Position numbers and translations under genes: made by a program. Below, one piece after another: positions 11,427 through 24,000 of a stretch of 64,000 nucleotides of DNA (the first letter of the stretch is position 1; every line of letters starts with the position of its first letter). The notes below the pieces were generated by a model. That model was not told where the DNA came from, made no database searches, and saw only the letters and a list, made by a program, of their open reading frames with translations. The stretch is taken from the NCBI GenBank assembly GCA_030068145.1, contig JAPJBO010000085.1, forward strand, positions 148,501 to 212,500, given 5' to 3'. This stretch comes from Diplonema papillatum (Eukaryota > Euglenozoa > Diplonemea > Diplonemida > Diplonemidae).

Positions 11427-12062
11427 TCACCACGTAATGGTGGCCGGAAGGCTGGCGGGCGAGCTTTCCATGGGGCGGTGCTGGGGGGTGGTGCCCGGCT
11501 GCTGGAGGAGGATCTGCTTGCGGTATCCTGGGGTCACGTACTCGTTCCAGGATCGGACCTGGAGGTTGTTCACGTCCACGCGCTCAAGTGCCTGGACGAG
11601 GGCCACGGCGAGCTGCACGTTGGTGATGAGACTGACTCCGAAGTCGACGCTCGATCTTCTCATTTGGTACCCAGCGGTCACCGCCGACGACGACAGCGAT
11701 GCCGGCACGTTGATCACCAAATCCAGCTTTCCGGTCCTAATGTACTCCACTGCGTCTGCCTGCTCCGAGTCCTCACCCGGCTTGTTCACCAGCTCGCACT
11801 CCACGCCTTCGTCCTTGTAGAACTGGTACGTTTGGCCCGTGCAGTACAGGTGGTATCCCATCTTCGCCAGGGACTTCATGTAGCTCACGTACTGGACCTT
11901 CGCCTTCATCGGTCCGATCGACACCAAAATAGCGCGCGTTCGGATCGGCAGCTTGAAGCCCGTCGACAGCAGCGACTTCACCAGAGCCTCGTGCTGGTCA
12001 ATACCGAAGCACGCAACTTCGCCGGTGCTCGCCATTTCAACCCTCGTAATCGGATCGGCTCC
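11427..12062 (-). CDS. CPS: CPS-A exon 13 (MGS-like domain, C-terminus)
   Basis: Residues 1279-1489 and stop: [20 protein letters not shown], then the MGS-like domain ([44 protein letters not shown]). The tail [17 protein letters not shown] to the end is low-complexity. In CPS enzymes this domain usually binds allosteric effectors. Confidence 0.95.
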   Translation of the reverse strand, partial: GADPITRVEMASTGEVACFGIDQHEALVKSLLSTGFKLPIRTRAILVSIGPMKAKVQYVSYMKSLAKMGYHLYCTGQTYQFYKDEGVECELVNKPGEDSEQADAVEYIRTGKLDLVINVPASLSSSAVTAGYQMRRSSVDFGVSLITNVQLAVALVQALERVDVNNLQVRSWNEYVTPGYRKQILLQQPGTTPQHRPMESSPASLPATITW

Positions 12063-15000
12063 CTGCGGGTGTCGTTGTTATTGGTGCTGGTTTTGAGGGA
12101 TACTGCAGGCAGGACAGCGGTGTGCGTCTAGTTTTTCAGGCGGCTGTTCGTAGCTCGTCACAGCCAGGACCACCCGTGCTACTAGAGCACAGGCGAATCC
12201 GTCACGGATGGAAGGCCCCTACAATCTATGGTCGGGCGGGGTTAACTTAATGTTTGAGCAAGAACTGCAGCTGGCGTCGTTTGTGAACGTTCGCAGCAGG
12301 CGGGGGTCGAGGAATGGTATGAGCAATATTGGAGCTGGACTTGGTGACATCACATGCATTACCAGGAGCGGATCTCAGGTTCGTCGGAGTTCATCGACAC
12401 CTACCCTTCACCGTGTATAAGATCGCGTTTTTCACGCCCACTTTTCCGAGAGAGAAAGAGAGAGAACTAAGACAAGCCAGCGTAAGGACCATCTCTCCTG
12501 GCACGTTAAGGTAAAGGGAGAGTAGACAGACCTGAAGACGGGTGAAGGAGAACATTGGGCTCTTCACGCACACCCATTCCGTGTCGTACAGGTGAATGTT
12601 GAACGGCGTGACCGGGGCACCGACCTGTGGATGATAGTGTAAAACATAGCAATGAGTTTGTGTCGAAGGGTTGGTACATCTCCTTTCCGAGGCTGCGCCT
12701 GACCAGGTGATTTCCGAGCTGTACACAAGCATCAGACTTGGTCTCTCTTCTGTGTTTGCAAGTGTTCGGTAGCTTTGAGCCGTGGATTGTTTTGGTTACG
12801 GTGCGCAGCCAGTGACGGCACAACCGACGTCCCAAATGTAGGCGGCGAAAGTGGAAAGCTAGGTGCCGAGACACAACCCTACGATGATCGAAACAAGGGG
12901 CAGGATGCTCTCGGCGACGCCGAGGGCAGGATGCTCTCGGCGACGCCGATCCTACCTGCACGCGTTTCGGTCCTGTGAGCCACGAAAACGCAAGGCGGTG
13001 TGGAGTCAGGGAGTCCCTTCACCAGCGCGAAACCTAAGTTGTGCAGACACAGAGGACACAGCGGTGCGAGTCTGGATTGTCAGGCAGCTGTTCGTAGCTC
13101 GTCACGAGAGCAAAGGCGAATCCGCCTTGGGTAGAAGCTCAACCAACCCCAGAAAACCCCTTTTGGGTTCATGTTATTGCCTTTGTTGCCAGTAGTGCAA
13201 AGCCACACCATTGCCTTCGTCGCGAGCTCGATGAAGTTGACGTCGAACGTCTTCGACACGAACGGGAAAGACCGACTGGCCCTCAAGTTGCACTCGATGA
13301 TCTGCGTGACGAATTGTTTGCCGCTTTAAATAATTTTGCAATAATCTACAAGTGCTTGTATTAGACTGCATCGTATTGGTTAGATGGCAGTGGTTTTCAG
13401 AACCCCCTGCGGCCTTGACATGGCGAGGTGGAGCATTCGAGTGTAAAGTCTATTGGTACGATCTGAAGCTGAGAGCACAGGCTACGATAGGGGCAAGTAA
13501 GCAAGTTCGATGAAACAGAAGATTCTACCACGATTTGCGGCGCCATCCCACGCTTCGTCCTCACGTTACCTTTCTAGAGCTCGGTTGAAAGCTCGGTTGT
13601 GCGGGAGTTTCAAGTCGCCTGGTTGAAAAAAGACAGGCACGCTTCGTTTTTGTTTGTGCGTGCCGGTTGATCGTTTTTCCCACTTGTATTAAATTACCCT
13701 GTGTATATTCAGGTAAGGAATTCTGATCAACCACCAAAACACGCTGCGTACGTCTTTTTAGCCTGCACAATACATTGAAGGACAAGCCGCAAGATTGTTA
13801 GTACTAAAAAGAAGGGGCGATGCTTGTTTGTACGTGCCGGGGAGTTGCTAGCTAGCGAGTGCAGGATCGTTAGGCTAATCTCCCAGCGTTCTCTTTCGAG
13901 TTTACAACTAAGTGTTACTACAGAAAAAGGAGTGGTTGCGCACCTTGATGTCGTTTGCCTTCGACAGGAACTGCGCGTTGACGGGGCCGGTGATGTTGAG
14001 GCGGGCGCAGAGGGCGGTCATGATGCGCTTGATGCGTCTAACGGTCTCAACGTACAGCTTCTGCGCCGGCAGGCAGAGCGTCGCGTCACCGGAGTGCACC
14101 CCAGCGTTCTCGATGTGCTCCGACACAGCGTAGTTGATGATGCGGCCGTCTTTGGCAACCGCGTCCATTTCGATCTCCTTCGCATGCGTGATGAACTTCG
14201 ACAGCACCACGGGGTGCTCCTTGTTCACGTTCGTCGCCTCCGCAAGGTACTTGATCAGGTCTGCCTCGTTGTCGGCGACGTTCATCGCCGCACCTGGCAC
14301 GGGTTTTGTTATTGTGAAAAGCGGACAGTCTCCTCGCGTCTGTCTTCACAGCGATAGCAGGGCATATAACTTTTCGGGCGTGGGCCCCGCCGAAGAAAGG
14401 CCCATCACACTGGGTCCAGACCGGATCTCTGGGAAAAGAAAACGGTGGTAGTGCAACGGCCGCGTCTCTGCTCTGGTGAAGATCCAGCAAGTGATCGAAC
14501 TAATGACCAATTGCAACAACCGTGTCTCTTCTATGATGCAGAGACTCAGCACGTTCTGTACGCAGGCTGACACGTTCACAACCTCCGTGTAGGTTGTCTC
14601 TCCGCATACTTTCAGTGGGTCTCATTTGTGCATTCGCATGTACGTGGGCAGAAGCTTGATTTTTGGCAAGATATGTCGTCGTGAAAAAAAGATACACACC
14701 TGACAAGACGTACGATGGTCGCACCAGCACCGGGTACTCGGCCCTGCGAGCGAACTCCTTGGCTTCGTCGATAGAACGTGCCTCGAGCCACTCCGGCTGG
14801 TCGATGCCGAGGGTGTCGCACAGCTTGCTGAACTTGTTTCGGTCCTCGCATGAATCGATGCTCGACGGACTCGTCCCGAGAATTGTCACGCCAGACTTGA
14901 ACAACGGGATCACAAGGTTGTTCGGGATTTGCCCTCCGACGGAGACCACCACCTGTCGTGTATTCGTGTGTTTAACACTGTTTTCGGTGCAACCCGAAGC

Positions 15001-18000
15001 AAAAGAGGTGAAACCAAAAACAACAACGGCGAAGCTCCGCTCAAAACACTCTGTTGTGTGCATCGCAAAGGGGGTGGACTGCTTCTGATGCAGAACTTCG
15101 TGTGCCGGTCTATGACTCTCCTCCCACTCAAGCAGCGAGAGTTCGATGACAGGGAGGGGCTGTCGAGCATCATTGTTCCGATTCGGCACTTTTTCGGGAA
15201 GTGAGAACCCTTGGGGCATCCTCAGTTGAGCCGGTCCGTCCCTATCTCTTGAAACTGCATCGAAGTGCCTGCCGCTGTTTATCACAGTCCACCACGGTCT
15301 ATCAGGTCCATCCCTAGTCCCTAGAGCTGCATGGAATTGCCCGGTGCTGCATTCTTTCTATCAAGAGGGGATGGACCGGCTCAAGGCGGGCCGGCGTATC
15401 TTGTGACGGGCACGTCCGTGAAAACTGTCTGGAACCAACAGCCAAACATAGACCCGCAAATCCGTTCCGTCAGCACGCATGAAATGCAATCAAAGCATAC
15501 CCCGCGAGCACCTTCCCGCTCGTAGATGGACAGAACAGACTCGAGGGACAGCTCCTCGAAGTAGAGGCGGTCGCTTTCGTCATAGTCGGTAGACACGGTT
15601 TCAGGGTTGTAGTTGACAACAATCGACTTCACGCCGAGCTTGTTCAACGTTCGCACGCAGCTGACCGCGCACCAATCGAACTCACAACTGCTTCCGATAC
15701 GGTAAGGTCCACATCCAAGAACCATCACGCCGCCACCGGGAAACTTGAGATCTGTGTGTTCGGTACCGTGTAAGCTATCAACTGTGCAACCAATAGCAAG
15801 CCCCCTACTTCTGTACGTGCTAGGTTCTAGTTGCTCTGTGTTCCTCCTTCCTGCAAATGTAAGCAACAGTGCTTGGACTAAAGGTCGCCTCAACGGACCA
15901 GGTTTGCGAAACGGGATTCTCAAAACAAAGTGCAGCAACGTACGGACTTTCCATTTTCTGCAATTTCTCCAGCCTCCCTCTCACTGAACCGGCGGCAGGT
16001 TCGATTCCTGCTCTTGAGCACCTTCTTCGCGCGAGCTGGACCACTTGAACAGCAATGCATTCCCTTGACGATTCAGTCACACGATACAGTACCCGTGGGT
16101 TTGGATGTACCGAAAGCCCGTGTACTTCTGTGGACTTCGTTGGAGTGTCGCAACGAATCAGAACCACGGTTCCTGCTTCTTCGCGCGAGCTGGGCCACTT
16201 GAACAGCAAGGCGATACAGTCACACGGTACAGTACCCGACATCGGCACTGGGTTTGGATGTACCGAAAGCCCGTGTACTTCTGTGGACTTCGTTGGAGTG
16301 TCGCAACGAATCACAACCACGGTTCCTGCAGTTCTCTCCTGATTCTATCATTCGTATGTGAGGTTGGAGCAGGAGAAACCCTGAAGTGGGTCTTAGCAAA
16401 ATGAAGACTGGATCAGTCTCCAGCATGCCGATTGGAATAAACGCTTGATTGATTACGGGCCAACGAGCGAAATGACAAAGGCGAGCACCCAAAATAGCGT
16501 ACCGTGTTCGTCTCCGTTGAACGTGGTGTACAGGTAGTTCGTCTTTGCCGGGAACTCGGCAGCAAGAGTGTCGATTTGCTTGACGTACGGCACAATGTGG
16601 TGCAATTGCCGGAGCTGGCGGACCTGTGTGCAAAGTTGTAAAGCGTGATTTCCCACTTGTATTTACCCTGTGTCATTTTCAGGTATTAGGAATTCTGATC
16701 GACCACCAAAACACGCTGCCTACGTCTTTTTAGCCTGCACAATACATTGAAGGGCAAAGGTATTAGGAATTCTGATCGACCACCAAAACACGCTGCCTAC
16801 GTCTTTTTAGCCTGCACAATACATTGAAGGGCAACCCGCAAGATTGTTAGTACTAAAAAGAGATGGGGAGGAACGAGAGGTGAAGCATACTCGTTCTTCT
16901 GTGGTGCTGGTGACGCGGGCAATGCCACGGTCGCTGAACCCTGCCTTCTTGGCCAAGACGAGGATGTCGGTGCGGATTTGCTTCTTGTTCGACGCCAGCT
17001 TCTGCTCGATGTCGACAAGGTTCTGCAGCTTGCTGAGGAACCACCGGTCGATCTTCGTCAGCTGGTACACGCGTTCAACTCCGTAGCCTCGTGTCAGCGC
17101 CACAGCAATCGCGAAAACACGACGGTCACTGTGGGGCGTCGGTTTTGGAGTAAATATACAAGTTTCAGGAGGTGCAAGCTAGCTTTGGAGCTCCGGCGTT
17201 GTAGACCCTCCGGGTAAGTTTCGGTTCTGGATTGTGAGTTGCCCCCCAGCACGTTTGCAAACGCCATGAATCGCACGGCTGCGCCAACTACACCGCGAGA
17301 GTAGGAGAAAGTAGAAAGGGAACCTAGAGTTTTCGTTGACCGCACGCCAAATCCTGGTCGTGGTTTCAGGTGGCAAACTGACAAATGATCAGAAGGTCCT
17401 ACTTGGGCGGTTCAGTTTCCTCACACATTGCATCCTGCGTACGATGCCCGGCCGTGGGTCGAGGCCGTTGCAAACTTCCCCGCAACAGAACGAAATTGCT
17501 GCAGCACACCTGGGGTTGGACAGCAGCTCATCGAGCTCCTCGTCGGGGCATTTGTTTTCCTCCGCGCTAGCGAGGTCGCTGTGGGTGTGTGTGTGTGTGC
17601 GTGGTGGGGAGTACAAAAAGGGGGGCAAACGGTGGGGCCCGCGTTTGTCAGGTTTTGCTTAACCCCTCGCTTTGGCGAGTGGATATGAGGAGTTCGCTCA
17701 GAAACGCAAATGATTCCAACTTGACGCGCCGAAGGCGCTCAAGCAAGCTTACTAGGTGTGTGTGGCACTCTTGTGTTGTTTGGACTCGCACAGTATATCC
17801 ATTGTGAGGCGCCGTCGGTCTATGCTGAACTGTGGATTGCCTGTGGACACTTGGCATGCTGGCTTGCTGTCGAAGACACAATGCAGTCCACAGTGCCGCC
17901 GTTTCGAGCTGGCTCCGTAGTACTGCAGATAAAGCTACGTGGAAACGACTGTTGACGATCTTCCTTGTCGTCACGGTTTCTACCCGAGAGTTCCACTCTC

Positions 18001-21000
18001 CTGAGTTTCCGTGCCACGGTACGACACAAAGTTCAATATTTCCAGGATAGCTCGTTCCGGACCTTGCTGCGTTTTCCATGCACAGCCACAGGACTGCTGA
18101 ACCATCAACAAACGTCCCCACACACACACGTGAACGAAACATACCCGAAGCCGTCGATGCCTCCATCGACCATGCGGAGACCCTTCTGGAAGGCCTCCTC
18201 GAACTTGCGGCCGATGGACATGACCTCGCCGACGCTCTTCATCGCCGATCCGATGGCGGAAGACACGCGGCTGAACTTGCGCATGTCCCACCGCGGGAAC
18301 TTGATGACACAGTAGTCGAGTGACGGCTCGAAGCATGCGCACGTCGACTGCGTCACGGCATTGCGGATGTCGGTCAGCTTCGTTCCGAGTGCCAACTTCG
18401 CCGCCACGTAGGCGAGCGGGTATCCGGTCGCCTTCGAGGCCAAAGCGCTGGAACGCGAGAGGCGTGCGTTCATCTCGATGACGCAGTAGTCTTTGCTGAA
18501 CGGGTCGACGGCGTACTGCACGTTGCACTCGCCGATGATCCCGATGTGGCGGGCGATTTTGATGGCGGCCTTACGCAGAGTGTAGTACTCGTCATTGGTG
18601 AGGGTCTGGCTGGGCGCGACGACGACAGAGTCGCCAGTGTGGACTCCCAACGGGTCGAAGTTCTCCATGTTGCACACGGTGATGCAGTTGTCGTCCGCAT
18701 CACGCACCACTTCGTACTCGATCTCCTTCCAGCCCTTCAACGACCTGTCAACGATGACCTGGTCCGTCGATGAAAACGCCTTCTGGCACAGCTCCTTCAT
18801 CTCCACGTCGTTCTCGGCAAACCCGGATCCGAGACCGCCAAGGGCGAACGCTGATCGAACCAGCACCGGGTATCCGATCCTGTTCGCGACTGCGAGTGCC
18901 GATTCCACGCTGGTGGCCACCTGCAGAATGAGGTTGCGGGTTGCAGAACCAGAAACACTTGCTCTGTAACACACAAAAGAATGGGCGTCGTGTTTCGGTT
19001 GTACACGACCGAGGGTCCCACATGTTCAATAATATGAGACTCACAACATGCGAAAAGACATAAAACATATGCGACGGTTCGTGTTCGTCAACATCAATTA
19101 TGAAATCTCTTGTTCTTTCCTGGTTAGTAACGAATGGGTCGTGCACGTGATGAGGGGGTAAGCCGGGGTCGTTGTTATTGGTACTGGTTATGAGGGATGA
19201 GGAAAAGTAAGAAAGATTTTTTCGGTGGTCTCCGCTGGCCCGGTAGTTTGTGCTACCGCCAAATTCTTTTACACTCGTTCTCTTCTCTACTCACTGCTGT
19301 ACGTACACTTTCACTCTTCTTCTCACCTTGGCAAGCCAAAAAAGACTTCTGTGACCGACACCACGAACACATTCGCAATGAATGTGGCCCTGGGCCGCCC
19401 CACGTGCATACATGTTGAGCACTGAGTTCTTTTGAGTACATGAACATTAGGATTAGCATGCACTTTCTCGTTGGTCAGCTTACTTTATGACGTCGTCACC
19501 TGCCATTGCGTCGTCAAGATCGAGTACATGTGGAGTTAGCGGGACTAGGTCTTCTTGTATTCCGACTGTGTCGGCGAGCTCAGGCGTATGCGGTCGTCCG
19601 AAGACGAGCTCAATGCGGACGATGATACCAGGCTGTGATATCGAGCTCCATTTGTTGAATGCTGCGCTTTCGCGCCGCGAGCTTTTTCTTGGGTTCCCCC
19701 GCCGGCAGTTCTGCCGAGGCAGTCGCTCGGGGGGACAATCTTCATGGGACGAAGACGATGATTTGCGCAGGGTTGCCATGCAGCCCGCAGTCAACTCTGT
19801 TACTTTGATAGACAGGGGTAGGCCGGGGGGATTGCAAGAACGTGCTTGAAATGGATATGTGCTCAACACCGCACTGGTCCCGTCTGCGCCTTGTTTCGGT
19901 CCTTTAAGCCTTTTTCAGGCGGCTGTTCGTAGCTCGTCACAGCCAGGACCACCCGTGCTACTAGAGCACAGGCGAATCCGTCACGGGGAGAAGGCCCCTA
20001 CAACCGTGTCTGAGCAATCAAGTTAAAAACTCAGGGCACTCGCCCTGATTGTGACTGCGACTCGCTAGGCAGCACTGTCTTGTCTTCTTTTTACGGTGGC
20101 AATCTGCGAAGTAAACTCCGCAGAGCACAGTGGACATGGGGTTGCCGTGTGCAGCACCAATGGTTGAAGTACCAAAGGGAAAAGAGTGCGAGGAAGTTAT
20201 CCTGCGTGCTGAGGGCAGCAAGTCGCGAACAAGTTACGCGAAGTACCCTACTGGTAGGTCGGGGGGGGGGGCAGGGGTGGAAACTGAATCTGGCCCGTCT
20301 GGGTTTTGGGTTTTATGTTTCCTGGGGGGGGTGGCTTGTCCAGGACACCAGCGTTTGTACTTAGAAGAATTCGAGGCCCACCTCACGGATTTTGTGAAAG
20401 TTTGAAGAATGGGGGGTCCGGGGGGCCAAGCCCCCCGGCCGGACGGTACGGTACGCCAAGGTACGCCTTCGGCGTTTTTTCGCGTTGATCTTCGGAAACC
20501 CAGTGCTTCTAGTGGTTGTCCCGAAAAGTACATTTGCGCCGGTAAAGACCGGCGCCCAGCGAGACTAGAGGCAGCAGTTAAAGTAAAGGGCACATTAGAC
20601 CTGAAAACCAACAAACCCCGAAAAATCATTATCGACCGGAAAAGTGTCCTCGGCCGGGTTCGAACCGGGGTCTTCAAGCCCCGAAGACGTGCACCGTTCA
20701 CTCTGCCATTACGGTACCAGTTCCAAGGGGGGAAAACTTCCTAAGGAGACCCTTTACGAAACGACACTATAAAAAAGTGCCCCCGGGCTTCGCCCGCAGA
20801 CCCCCTAAAAAGTGGGGTTGGCTCGATAGAGCTATTAGCATACCTCTAGTCTCGGACTATACAATATATTACAGTATGTGGCATATATTTGCGGGAATAT
20901 CAAAATACAATCATTCCCCGCAAGTTACCCCTCCGAACCTTCAACTCGTATGGGATAGCCGGAATATTCAACATTATCTATCATCAGACGCAGAGTATGC

Positions 21001-24000
21001 TTGCGGACAACGTCCCGAATGGCAAGACAAGGAAAGAAACTCCGAAGCTGTGCTTTCAGTTTTCCCCAGTTCCAGGTCAGGGTGAGAACCAAAGTGAAAA
21101 GTCCTAGCAAGCAAGCCGTCTTTGTTTTTACCAAAAAAATGAAATTTCGCTGAAGCCGTAACAACAGGGAGCAGAGTAGGCGAAGCAGATGCAGGCTGCT
21201 ATGGAGCTGCTACGGCAGACGGCGCTGCAGAGGCTGATATGGACCCTCTTGGCCGAGAAGGGGCAGGTCTTGATTGAGCAGTGATGGCAGGCGACGACGT
21301 AGCTGCGTTGGCGGCTGGGGTAACTCGTGAACGAGCACCCGCGGAAGGGGTGCTTCTTAGGGTGGCGATGGGCTGCGACGCGGTAGATGCTTTGGCAGCC
21401 GGGGCAACTTGTGATCGAGCACCCGCGGAAGGGGTGCTTTGAGCTTTCGGCTGCTGCCCAGGCGATGAGGTAGCTGCGTTGGCGGACCAGCCAGGGCTGA
21501 GCGGAGAGCTGGTTGTTCGGGGGGACAGCGGAGTTGTCGTTGACCAGATGACAGGAAACGCGCGCTGTTCCGAAGCTCGGCGACCGTACAAGACGAGGGC
21601 GCAGGCAGAGGTGGCGGAACTGCGGCAGAAAGGCACCGACATCAAGTTGGAGCACGTGCCGCGCGAGCAGAATATCGACGCCGATGCTCTTTCGAATCGC
21701 GCGATGGATGAGGTTCAGAGACGAGCGACAGCCGAGTATCGGGACTCGGCGACCTCGAAATCGTACGCGATGAAGAGCGCGATGCGACGGCTGACGAGTA
21801 TCGTGCAGACGCCGATGCACCCGGCGCTTGAGATGCAAGTCAACGTCCTGACGTCTCTCGGAGGCGGGAACATGGCCAGACTCAACAAGAGACCACAAAT
21901 AGCAAACCAGCCGTTTGAAGCTGTGATGCGCGCCTACGAAGCCGCCGCACAAGAGCAGACGGCGAAGAAGGCCGGCGACAAGGTGCGAGCCGGAGCTCCG
22001 CAAAGCTGCAACACTGAATGGCAGTTTTCGACCGCAGACGCAATACCCGTCGGGATGGGAGCGCAAGCAGGCTCGATGGAAGCATGAAGTCAAGCAGGAG
22101 AGACGAACTGCGCAGACTGAGCGCAAGACGTGCCAAGGGCAGACCAGGACGTTGGGACCGTGCAAAGTCGAAGAAGGAGTCCAAAAGCGAAGCAACAACA
22201 CCAACGCGGAAACGCAACTGGCCTCAATGTACCCAGCCAAATTTGACTGAAAAACAGTGTAACCTCAATGTAGCCAGCAGAATCCGACTGAAAAACAGTG
22301 TAACCTCAATGTAACCAGCCTAATTTGACTGAAAAACAGTGTGCCCTCAATGTAACCAGCCAAATTTGACTGAAAAACAGTGCACCCTCAATGTAATCAG
22401 CCAAATTTGACAGAAAACCAGTGTACCCCTCAATGTAACCGGCCGAATTCGACTGAAAAACATTCAAATTTTACTGAAAAACAGTGTAACCTCGATGTAA
22501 CCAGCCAAATTTGACTGAAAAACAGTGTAACCTCAATGTAACGAGCCTCATTTGACTGAAAAAACAGTGTGCCCTCAATGTACCCAGCCAAATTTGACTG
22601 AAAAACAGTGCCCCCTCAATGTAACCGGCCGAATTCGACTGAAAAACATTCAAATTTGACTGAAAAACAGTGCAACCTCAATGTAACCCGCAGAATCCGA
22701 GTCAAAAACAGTGTAACCTCAATGTAATCAGCCAAATTTGACTGAAAAACATTCAAATTTGACTGGAAAACAGTGTAACCTCAATGTAACCAGCCTAATT
22801 TGACTGAAAAACAGTGTACCCTCAATGTACCCAGCAGAATCCGAGTCAAAAACAGTGTAACCTCAATGTAACCAGCCTACTTTGCCTGAAAAACAGTGTA
22901 ACCTCAATGTAACCAGCCAAATTTGACGGAAAAACAGTGTAACCAGCCAAATTTGACAGAAAAACAGTGTACCCTCAATGTAACCGGCCGAAGTCGACTG
23001 AAAAACATTCAAATTTTACTGAAAAACAGTGTAACCTTAATGTAACCAGCCAAATTTGACTGAAAAACAGTGCAACCTCAATGTAACCCGCAGAATCCGA
23101 GTCAAAAACAGTGTAACCTAGCCTAATTTGACTGAAAAACAGTGTGCCCTCAATGTAACCAGCCAAATTTGACTGAAAACAGTGTACCCTCAATGTAACC
23201 AGCAGAATCCGAGTCAAAAACAGTGTAACCTCAATGTAACCAGCCTAAATTGACTGAAAAACTGTGTACCCTCAATGTAACCAGCCAAATTTGACAGAAA
23301 CACAGTGTAACCTCAATGTAACCAGCCGAATTTGACTGAAAAACAGTGTAACCTCAATGTAACCCGCAGAATCCGAGTCTAAAACAGTGTAACCTCAATG
23401 TAACCAGCCTAATTTGCCTGAAAAACAGTGTAACCTTAATGTAACCAGCCAAATTTGACTGAAAAACAGTGCAACCTCAATGTAACCCGCAGAATCCGAG
23501 TCAAAAACAGTGTAACCTCAATGTACCCAGCCTAATTTGCTGAAAAACAGTGTAACCTCAATGTAACCAGCCAAATTTGACTGAAAAACAGTGTGCCCTC
23601 AATGTAACCGGCCGAATTCGACTGAAAAACATTCAAATTTTACTGAAAAACAGTGTAACCTCAATGTAACCAGCCTAATTTGACTGAAAAACAGTGTAAC
23701 CTCAATGTAACCAGCCTAATTTGACTGAAAAACAGTGTACCCTCAATGTAACCGGGCGAATTCGACTGAAAAACATTTAAATTTTACTGAAAAACAGTGT
23801 AACCTCAATGTAACCAGCCTAATTTGACTGAAAAACAGTGTGCCCTCAATGTAACCAGTCAAATTTGACTGAAAAACAGTGTAACCTCAATGCAACCAGC
23901 AGAATCCGACTCAAAAACAGTGTAACCTCAATGTAACCAGCCTAATTTGACTGAAAAACAGTGTACCCTCAATGTAACCGGGCGAATTCGACTGAAAAAC

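Noticed and set aside
15990-16020. GCAGGTTCGATTCCTGC, a perfect T-arm, as a tRNA gene
   Set aside because: No D-arm, anticodon arm or good acceptor upstream; lies in CPS-A intron 7 beside tandem repeats. Likely chance or a relic.
18921-18974. Alternative acceptor TTACAG about 50 bp upstream of CPS exon 4
   Set aside because: It breaks the phase with exon 3; CTGCAG|GTGGCC keeps frame and matches the family alignment.
22218-24000. CRISPR-like array
   Set aside because: Units are tandem without unique spacers, in a eukaryotic intron. Satellite.
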